This document shows positions 55,734 to 64,000 of a DNA stretch of 64,000 bases, in pieces. The notes beneath the pieces are model-generated. The model worked only from the letters and a program-made list of their open reading frames with translations, did not search any database and had not been told where the DNA came from. Made by a program: the position numbers and the translations under genes. The DNA comes from Phialocephala subalpina. Taxonomy: Eukaryota > Ascomycota > Leotiomycetes > Helotiales > Mollisiaceae. The stretch is taken from contig FJOG01000017.1 in NCBI GenBank assembly GCA_900073065.1, positions 740,149-804,148 of the forward strand, read 5' to 3'. Every line of letters starts with the position of its first letter. Position 1 is the stretch's first letter.

Positions 55734-57181
55734 ACTTTTTTTTCAAAGTCTTGGTGAGCTTGGGTTCCTTTTCTTTTCTAGAATCCGGGAGCACGCCAAG
55801 CAGGCGGAGAAACCTCACCGTGTGAAATTGATCCCGGTACGAACTGTCATGGAGAATGACCTTGCGCACGCAAATGCAAAGCTTGGTAAGCAGAAACTTG
55901 CTTGTGCATCAATCGGTTGTCGTGAAGGCTGAGAGTGCCGGTACGCCTCGGGATGTGGTTTTGAATAGTAATCGCCTGCAGAGGGCGATGAGTAATCTTC
56001 CCTCTGGTGGCCGATTGTTCTTCAACACCCGGCTTTTTTGAAGCATAATCTTGGATAACCCCATACGGTCTTCAGAACGCGACAAGAAACAAGATAGTTT
56101 TAGATTTTTCGACGACAGTCAGAATAAGTGAGTAACCTTCATTCGGAGCCTTTCGAGGCGGTGGGAGGATCTCAGAAGTTTTTGAGCTTTGAAAGAGAAA
56201 ATTTTCAGGATCTAGAGAGAAACTGGAGTTGACTCGTGGCATGTAAAATGTTCCAGAAAGGTTGTCCCTTTAAAAACGCCTTAGCCCTGCGTGTTAAGGC
56301 GGTTCGATTTCCACCTCTCCGCAGACTCCGCAAAAGTGGCAGGGGTCGCCAAAGAACCTAGACTTTACACGCATTGCCCTCAACAGGTGATTATTCAGAC
56401 CCCGACTTCAAGACCAATGATCTACCTTGTGTCATACATTAAGAATGAGGTACCAATAGTCATTCTTCGGGGATGTGAAGCCACAGAGCTTATGGTCCAA
56501 AGAGAGGCTCAGAACTCTCCTGTAGAACAGTAACGCCGAACCAATTGATAGGCTATGAACCGTTTGCTTAAGAAGCACAGCCTCGTGATAAGATGAGGTG
56601 CTTTTCCCCCAGCTGCCTTGCGTCACTTACCGGCCCAGCCCTCCGGGATTCTATGTTCAGTCGGATGTACAGACACTAGAAGGCAAGATACGAGATAGTT
56701 CTCCTGTCACAGTCTTGCCGAACCGGCCCAACATTATCATCAGTCCGTTCCTTATTCCTAGACCACTCATACTTTACAAAGTTCCACCAGGTTCCTCTAG
56801 TATCAGCATCGCTAACGCCATCCATAATGCATAGACCAAGACCAAGACACCAGGTAAATGGACAATGAAATAAGTAAGAGACCACAAACACAAGACCCGA
56901 ATAAGACCTCAAGTCAGCTTCCGGCCATAGACTCGCACGAGCCAAACCCGGCCACTGAAAGCAAGATCGAACACGCTGAACACCCCCAAACCGCTATCCT
57001 CCGCAATGCTTTTTATGAAAACCGTTGTGTGACCAGTCCTATAGACTGACAATATTTTCCGAAATAGAGACCGGGTATCTTTGCGTCTATTGGAAACCGA
57101 AGATGAAAATTCCCCCGCGTGTTTGGTTCGTGAGAGCATGTAATCGGCATTTATTGGTACAGTGGAAGGATACTCCATGCT
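55734..57181. other. Intergenic between the bZIP and CNOT9 genes
   Basis: About 1.45 kb. It includes the upstream region of the bZIP gene (transcribed leftward). Short ORFs on both strands are unrecognisable. Such long leaders are common for fungal regulators, but nothing here proves that. Confidence 0.5.
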
Positions 57182-58410
57182 TTAGAGATTCTGTTGATGT
57201 TGAGATTGTGCTTCAACCACATTGTCGGATAGATTGATCAGAAGTTGGGCTAGGCATCGCTTGGTGGCTGCGTCGTCGCGAAGGACCGAGGAGAAGGTAG
57301 CATCTCGAAGAGGTTCGGGAAGGCATTGGCGTAAGGCTTCGCGAGCGCGTGCATTGTCACTCAGGCTAAATACAAGGGTCAATTCAGGTACAATAATCCA
57401 AGAAGAGTGGCTCTTACCGAAGGAAGCAGCGTACGACGTGCTTGAGAAGTCTTGCCGTTTGTTGCTCCACAAGCTGGGAGACCATGTTGCTCAAAACCGT
57501 CCCTACTGCATAAAAGCGCTCATATGTAGCACAAATATAGTTCAATCCATGGTCGTCGAGGAGAATCTTCTGAACGATGAATATGGCAACCGTCTTGCTA
57601 AGCTCGGATCCTGTTTCCATGATACGAAGGCACAAAGGAATGATCTCCGTCGTCAGGAGGAAGTTGATAACGTCGGATGAATCGTTCTTGACGAGAGCGC
57701 CAATGACACCCAAGGAGGTCAACCGCAGATATTCGAAAGGTCTCGACTTAGAGGTAGTATTGAGGAATGGATAGAGGAAGAGAGGGATATGCGCTGTTGA
57801 CATTAGATACGATCCACTGATAACGGAAAGATGGGCATACCATTCAAGAAAAGAGCTCGGGTTTCGTTATGAGATGCAACACATTGGAGAAGTGCAAGCG
57901 CATTGCAGACACGATTGGAAGCTGCCGCCGTGAGTTGCGAGGGGTTGAGGAGGGTATAGACGGAGATGATCTCTTGGAGAAGCGACGTCATAACACCTTC
58001 AATGTATTAGGTTTCCTCAGCCTTCAAGGTTGATGACTATTTGACATACCGTATGAATGCCATAGGATCAAAGCAAGTTCCGGGACTTGTTCGCGCTTCT
58101 TGCTGAGCTCCAAAAGGGCTGCCTCCCTTGTATCCTCATTCAGCAGATCCGCAATGAATGCCAGCGTTCTTCGGTTCTCCTCAGTTACATTATCCATCAG
58201 AGGTTCCTGACCATGATTCGCAGCAATCGCTGGTGCGGCAGAGTTGTGGCTGGCCGCAATCCGATTATAATGCTGTTGTTGCGCAGCAGAGGCAGCGGCT
58301 GCCGCAGCTTGCTGGGCATGTTGATGGTGACTTTGCTGATGCATCCATGCTGGCTCACCGTGAGGATTGAACTGTTGCTGATGGGAGAATACGTGTGCCC
58401 CTTGGAGCAT
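57182..58410 (-). CDS. CCR4-NOT complex subunit CNOT9/Rcd1/Caf40
   Basis: Four exons on the minus strand: 58410-58050, 57996-57841, 57793-57418, 57365-57182; 358 aa. It is an armadillo-like subunit of the CCR4-NOT deadenylase complex in mRNA decay and translational repression. A Gln/His/Ala-rich N-terminus (about residues 1-70) is followed by the almost invariant core: [104 protein letters not shown]-type helix ([20 protein letters not shown]) and [15 protein letters not shown]. The C-terminus is hydrophilic. Introns are 53, 47 and 52 nt. The ATG at 58410 is the first in frame; the frame is open upstream without an ATG. Confidence 0.96.
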
Positions 58411-59492
58411 CTTGTTCGATCGATGTAACCAACGAGTGGGCTCGCTGGCTAAGTTGATATTGAGTATTGGGTAGAGGGTCGATACGCGGACAATGATGGC
58501 GCACAAGCCTAGATCGCAGGTGAAGGCAATCGTATTGCTCCCCACTTGCGGTTAGAAGATGAAGTATCTAAATACTTGCTTTGCTGTGGGTAGACGTTGT
58601 TGTACACAGAAGATTGGAGTCGCTTCGAGTAGTAGGTCGGTGAAGCTGCGGGGATTGCTAATTCTTGGCATACACGTGACCGTGCGCCAAAATGGTCCGA
58701 GCTCGCAGAGCAGCGACATCGTCAATATCTCATCGTCCCAAAGGACCCCAAAAGACATAAAATACGACTAAAAAGTCGCCCTCAGATAGACGTATACTAC
58801 AACATACCTTGTTCTCACCCGCGGAATTTGACTTTCGCTTAAAGGAGGTGACCCCTATTTTCACTGAGCAGTGCACATTATATGGGCCACATGTCGAGGA
58901 GTGAACCAATCCCTTCTTTGATCATCTCATTCTGAATCCAGCAGGAATTTGTCTGCCAGAGGATGGTCCCTTTGGTGGTCGACTGGGCTTTCCGAACTAC
59001 ATCTCCGACGTGGAAGATACAGCATTCAAACTCCCACTTCACTCCCCTCAATCAAGACATATACCACCAGCTGGTATCAGACTTTATACCCTCTTCATTA
59101 CAGAGCCAAGTACGGAGAACTCTCCTGGGAGGCACGCCTTCAGGAATGTAGCTCTTTTCCTCCTTTGAAGACCTGACATATTCAGGTGAGACTTGAAAGA
59201 TTTCTCGACGTTGACGCAGAATTGCCTATTCCGTCAACATCTCCAATTTTGGACAATAGCCCGAGTCATTGGATGCAAAGTTGATCACAAAACATGGATG
59301 GATTTCACCCAGATCATATAATCCACACCCATCAGAAATTTGATGTTGGATATATAAACTTTCATTCAGCCTTTGCAAAACGGAAAGGTCGCGTTCTGCT
59401 TTCAATTGTTTTTCTCCTTTCAATTGCTTCTCTCCTCTCAATTTTTTTTCTTCTCAATCAATTCACCTTTCGGATTTCACAAATCGAGTAGT
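58411..59492. other. Intergenic between CNOT9 and the NmrA-like pseudogene
   Basis: About 1.1 kb with unrecognisable short ORFs. A TATATAA element lies at 59351. Confidence 0.5.
59351..59357 (+). promoter_or_regulatory. Candidate TATA box upstream of the NmrA-like pseudogene
   Basis: TATATAA lies 142 bp upstream of the ATG at 59493. It suggests that the decayed gene once had, or still has, a promoter. Pattern match only. Confidence 0.3.
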
Positions 59493-60651
59493 ATGACAGA
59501 CAGAAGCAAATTCGTGGTGGTTCTTGAGGCTACTGGCACTCAGTTGCGTCTCCATCGCCAATGTTGTAAAAAGTTTCTAACATGAGACTCAGGGCAATCC
59601 CACAGCAAGGGACCTCGTCGAGCACTTCTCTGACCTCTTTCGCGTCCGTGCAGTCACCCGAGACCCCACCAAGGACGCTGCTCGCGAGCTACAGAAGCTC
59701 GGGGCCGAAGTCGTGGCAGCAGATTTCGACAATGAGGCCAGCCTAGTAGCTGCATTCGAATGGGCGAATGCAATCTTTGCGATAACCAACTCTTGGGATA
59801 AGCTGATCATGATCTTGAAGTTGGGCAAGGAAAGCTCGTCAGCAGGCTTGCGACTGCGCTGCCAAATTTGGAAATTTTTATCTTCAGCAGTCTGCCTGAT
59901 GGGAGAGAGACAGAGGGTGGTAGAATCCAGAACATTCTGCCACATAATGCGAAAGCTGCCATCAGAGAGGATCTCTAAAGGTATCCTGCTCTCGCCGCGA
60001 GGACATCGGAAGTGTACGTTGCGTTCTATTACCAGAACTGGCTGAAGTATCAAGCTGTTTCTGGGCCTCAGAAGGTATGAAAGGCGTAGATGTCCCACCT
60101 CCTCTAAAACAACTGCTGGCAATGATATCATGTAGGACGAAGACGGCAACTATCTGCTATCGATGCCATATCCTATCTCGACACGCTTCCCCTGTGCTTG
60201 GGCCGATGGCACTGGAGTTGTGATTGACAGCATTCTGAGGAATGGGAACAAATACCATGGCAGAGTACCGAAGAGCCGACAACAGAAGAAACGCTTTCTA
60301 CTTGGGCCGGAGGCAAGAATTTCAAGTCATGTGCAATCTTTGTGATGAAGACTGACATGCGCCAGTACTGGGTATCGAAGCCCGATTCGAACAAGTATCG
60401 CCAGCAGATCACAAGAAGAGAATGACGGATAGTTGCCTTCCAGAGCACCTCGCTGTCTGTGTAACAGAGCTTTCTGAGAACCTCATGTTCGGAGGAAAGA
60501 CATTATCGGCTGAAAAGCTCGTAACTCGTTCAACCAAGAGACGTATGTTCCGTTCTCAACCCACTTACGAGGCTGCATGCTAATCTGGCAGATCATTCCT
60601 CCAGGATACAGCATCAAGCCCTGGCAAGACTATGTCAAGAAAGAAGACTAG
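59493..60651 (+). pseudogene. Decayed NmrA-like NAD(P)-binding protein
   Basis: Fragments in several frames follow the order of an NmrA-like protein of about 330 aa. The start MTDRSKFVVVLEATGTQ joins, after an apparent intron ending near 59600, GNPTARDLVEHFSDLFRVRA and VTRDPTKDAAREL, then GAEVVAADFDNEASLVAAF and ANAIFAITN. A one-base frameshift near 59800 is needed to continue with EVGQGKLVSRLATALPNLEI and FIFSSLPDGRETEGGRIQNI. A TAA stop at 59976-59978 interrupts before ARTSEVYVAFYYQNWLKYQA. After an apparent intron (60075-60135), LLSMPYPISTRF leads to a second frameshift near 60270-60280. A late piece reads LMFGGKTLSAEKLV, and the C-terminus ends WQDYVKKED at 60651. NmrA-like proteins sense the NAD(P)H balance or act as redox-dependent regulators. 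Multiple lesions argue for loss rather than a single sequencing error. Confidence 0.8.
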
Positions 60652-61316
60652 TCAGCTTTGCAATGATGCCCGAATACGAAAACAGAATTTGAAATGATGA
60701 AATTGTACAGCCATACCAGGGACATTGGAAATCCCTTGAATGAATATTGTAAACACTTATTGATAGGTGGCGAAGCGAGTACGGTCCGTTGAGCAACGTT
60801 TCAGCAACAAGCCACCATCCAACTATTGCCTCCTAAATTGGTCACTTGGTGTTTAGTGATCGATACCAGCCGTAGGGTCCCCATGTCGGGCCGGACCCGG
60901 AGGCGGTGACTAAGCAGTCCATATACTGAATCGGGCAATTTGTGCACTTAGATATACGGATATACAGGTCCCCTAGGTTGTAGAGGACCCGAGAGCTTGG
61001 ATGCCGTTGCTCCTGCTTACTACCCTTCGTACAGCACTGCTTTCCCCCTTTTTTGCCTCGCCTCGTCAAGCGGCAACTAAAATTGGCAATGCCGGCAGTA
61101 TACCGGTAGCAGTGTGCCACAACCGTCGAACCTTTAAGTCTTCTCTTGCAGTATACTACGTGAAGTTCAAGCTGGACAAGTCAATGTTCAACTGCAAATC
61201 GATTACTCATATCTATCACGTGAAGGTTTCGCTTTCTGTTTGACTTCATTCCCTCTAACTGTTATTTAAACTCTGTTAATCAGTATTCTTTACTCGACTG
61301 CTTTTAAACTATCGTT
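60652..61316. other. Intergenic, upstream of the transcription-factor-domain gene
   Basis: 665 bp. Short ORFs only; no recognisable gene or RNA. Confidence 0.55.
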
Positions 61317-63602
61317 ATGACATCAAGACAATCTCAAAAATCTGGACTGCAGTCCGAAGGCGACACGGAAGACCAATTGGTCTCCAGTCTAAAGTGAGTA
61401 AGTGCTTAGGAACAATGTTTATACAATTGGACAACCAGATAAACAGTGCCGTCAAGTACCTTGGTCCTTGGCAGCGCCCACTTCCCTCCCAAGTTTCGTG
61501 TCTTGCCCAGTTCTAATGTCTGTCTCTAGTAGTCAAAAAGCATCGCCTCGGGAGAGCAAGGAACCGTTACCCTCCTCGGCCTCAAGTCCGCCTCCACCTC
61601 TACAATTCATCACTCTCACGGAAAGACCAGCATCACATAAGAATGACTATTCTTATACTGTCCGTTCTCATGCTATGCAAGCATTCTTACACGAGAAAAA
61701 GAATGCCAAGGGAGACAATGTGAAGCAAAAGCGGGGGCCTTCAAAAGATCTGGACCAACAAACACCAAAACAACTGTCCGGCAAATTTAAGCTAGCTTCG
61801 TGGACTCGAAAGCCACGCACTAAAAAAGTCAAGGCCCCAGTAGCAAGGGGAGACACGGTCGAGGTCATTCTAGTCAAAGATGAAGATGTTCAAAATGAGG
61901 TAGGCAACCATCGCTGCAAGCAACATTTTCAGTCTCCTAACCTTGACCGGACTTCCTGGGTGGGCTACGATGGGTAAGACATCTTGGCCCACGAGCGCCA
62001 TTCCGGAAAGCGAAAGTAGCCCAACAAATCCAGACAAAGCTAGGAGATTTGAAAGAACTGGCTGCAAGTAGTTAGTCTCATATGCTCACTCATTCCTAGC
62101 AGATCCAACCTTCAACACCAGTCCAGACTTACGGAATGAAGCACTTCTCCAGATCACATCTAAATGGTCTCCCAATTTCAATGACAAACACACAGACGTG
62201 GGAGCTACTCTACCACTGTATCTCCCCTTTCTCCGTTTACCCTCTACATCTAACATGTTGCGCGGACAACACAGCATTCATTTCCAACGCATTCGCTATC
62301 GGTTACGACAACGCTTGGAAACCTTTCAGTATTACTGATCAGGCGCTTCTCCATGCAACGCTATGCCTTGCCGCCCAGCATCAGGACTTGCTCAGGGGAA
62401 CAGATGACTCGTCGGAGAGTCTGTTTCACAAGGGCGAGGCAATGAGGTTGATGAATAGGAGATTGTTGGAAAAGTGGCACTCTATTAGCGATGCAGATGT
62501 TACCTCTGTGGCCCTCTTTGTGATCCTAGAGGTAAATTTCATTCTTCTTTCGTCTCTTGTCTATATCAAAGCCGAGTTCAAGTCGCTGATGCAAACTTAG
62601 AGCATCAATGGCACTTTTGAAGCAGCAAACGCACATAGAGTCGGACTGTTGAAGATGACGAGACTTCGAGGTGGAATCTGGAGCTTCGAGACAAACGGTG
62701 TTGTTCTGCGAGTTCTTGCTTGGTATGACCCCCTCAGTTTAACCCACATTCGAACCCAACTGACAACATTCAGGTCCGATATCGTGTTCTCGACCCGATT
62801 CGGCTTTCCAACAAAATTCCCCTGTCTCTCAGAAGGTATCTCTTCTTTTTTCCAACCTTCACTTGTACTAGAAGATCATTACACACTTGTCTTTCACGAT
62901 TCAGCCACAACGTCATTTCTCCAAACACTGCGCTACATGTCCTCCACCATCGACCTACCAGATCTCTCCTTTGAAACAAAGAAAAATATCAGCGACAGTC
63001 TTTACCGCACCGAATACGAAATCCTTGCATCACCGTACATGTCACAATTTCAATCACTCGAGAACTTCCAAACGAACGAGATACTTGACTCCCCTCCCCC
63101 GATGGAGCTTGATATGCACAATCAAACGACGCACGAGATGCTCACAGCTGCATTTCAAATAACCGCGCTCTTGTATCTTCACCTCATGATCCGAGAGCTT
63201 CCCAACCCTTCCTTACTTCATCGACGATTACTCTCCCACCTCATCTCAATCGTTAACGAGATATCCATACAACTCTCACTCTCCTCACTATTGCCTCCAA
63301 TTCCACCTATTGATCTTGACCAAGCGCTCCACAGCTCCCAATCTATCGATACTCCACGATTCAGCCAAGAAGAACTTGACATCTTGCTCTGGATCGTGTT
63401 CATCGGCGTTGCAGCATCAAGCGAAAGGGAAAGTAGAATCACATTTGTAATGGCGATGCGTGGTGCTGAGCCGGATGTTTTGTGGAGCGAAATGGAAGAT
63501 GTTGGTGTTAGGTTAAGGCGTGTGGCTTGGAGAGAGAGTAGATGCGAACGTGTATTGGAGAGTATATGGAGCGAGATGAAGGACAGTGATAATTGGTACT
63601 GA
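61317..63602 (+). CDS. Fungal-specific transcription-factor-domain protein (DUF3468/Fungal_trans_2 type)
   Basis: Proposed six exons: 61317-61393, 61530-61899, 61979-62067, 62153-62531, 62601-62722, 62774-63602; 621 aa. Introns 1-3 are the least certain; introns 4 and 5 are well supported. The N-terminal part has LQFITLTERPASHKND followed by VRSHAMQAFLHEKK, a motif typical of this family, and a basic stretch. The regulatory domain begins at TWELLYHCISPFSVYPLHLT, then DNAWKPFSITDQALLHATLC, LAAQHQDLLRGT, KGEAMRLMNRRLLE, ANAHRVGLLKMTRLRGGI and NGVVLRVLAWSDIVFSTRFG. No Zn2Cys6 cluster is present, so direct DNA binding is doubtful. The last intron (51 nt) is in frame without stops, so unspliced transcripts would still read through. 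Confidence 0.75.
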
Positions 63603-64000
63603 AGCAGAATTTGAATTTGTGGTTTGGAAATTGGCGTCAATTTTCAAAGCAGGGTGTAACAGGTATTTCGGTGCATGCTGGTGCCGGATCTTAACTGCTT
63701 GATAGACTTGCATTTTATGGAGCTCAAATTTCAGAAATATACTGCCAATTCTGTGATTTCTTCTTTGGTCATAGCTCTAAGGGTCTTATTTCTTTCACTG
63801 TACCTCTTTCGTCCAACAATCGCATCCTGTCCGACCAACAATCACAGATCATTAAAATGTTCTCCTTCTTGAATTGTAAAGGCTAGCCTCGATGTCCTCA
63901 CTTTCACAGAGGAGCTAGGACAAATAGAGCTGTAGCGGCGCGGTAGCGGGATGTAGATGTGTAACGAAAGCTGGCCAATGTCCTATGAAAGTCGGTACAT
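63603..64000. other. Intergenic at window end
   Basis: 3' region of the transcription-factor-domain gene; no further gene recognised. Confidence 0.55.

Overview
The window is nuclear DNA of a filamentous ascomycete (Pezizomycotina, possibly Leotiomycetes, although the class cannot be fixed from sequence alone). The evidence is short GT-AG introns of about 45-100 nt with GTATGT/GTAAGT-type donors, closely packed genes on both strands, and fungal protein families: GT15 mannosyltransferase, Mgm101, DUF1772, a fungal-type bZIP, a fungal-specific transcription factor and a CE16 esterase. No operon, CRISPR array, rRNA or convincing tRNA was seen. A 297-base run of N at 19522-19818 is an assembly gap.

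Layout. 1-9 kb: a doubtful small ORF, a U2SURP/SR140-like splicing factor (+), a 942-aa Ser/Pro-rich unknown (-) and an SRPBCC protein (+). 10-17 kb: a metabolic stretch on the + strand with an amino-acid permease, a secreted CE16 esterase and a copper amine oxidase, each with a long upstream region. 17-24 kb: gene-poor, repeat-bearing DNA, a SUMO-like-domain protein broken by the gap, a DUF1772 protein, an unresolved membrane protein and a four-exon Cys-rich metallothionein-like gene. 24.8-26.5 kb: a cytochrome P450. 27-31 kb: mitochondrial and cofactor genes (MGM101, a COA4-like CX9C protein and the biotin ligase BPL1; the last two are divergent, 86 bp apart). 31-50 kb: a four-TM protein, GT15 mannosyltransferase, HIR1, an MDR oxidoreductase, a WBP4-like splicing factor, SLP2, MON2 and MMS2. 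50-64 kb: an LYR protein, an unknown, a bZIP factor, CNOT9/Rcd1, a decayed NmrA-like pseudogene and a fungal transcription-factor-domain protein.

Functionally this is mostly housekeeping: splicing, chromatin assembly, Golgi and endosome traffic, mitochondrial DNA and respiratory maintenance, ubiquitin signalling and mRNA decay. A few nutritional genes (permease, amine oxidase, esterase, P450) are interspersed. The amine oxidase releases ammonium from amines and the permease imports amino acids, so the 10-17 kb stretch could serve nitrogen or carbon scavenging; that is an inference from proximity. No secondary-metabolite backbone gene is present.

Most useful results: gene models rebuilt across introns, including two small genes fragmented over four exons each (Cys-rich protein and COA4-like); three GC-AG introns in two genes (HIR1 twice, MON2 once); a compact bidirectional promoter; and a pseudogene with several disabling lesions. 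All exon junctions were worked out by hand from reading frame and family similarity, and none is backed by transcript data.
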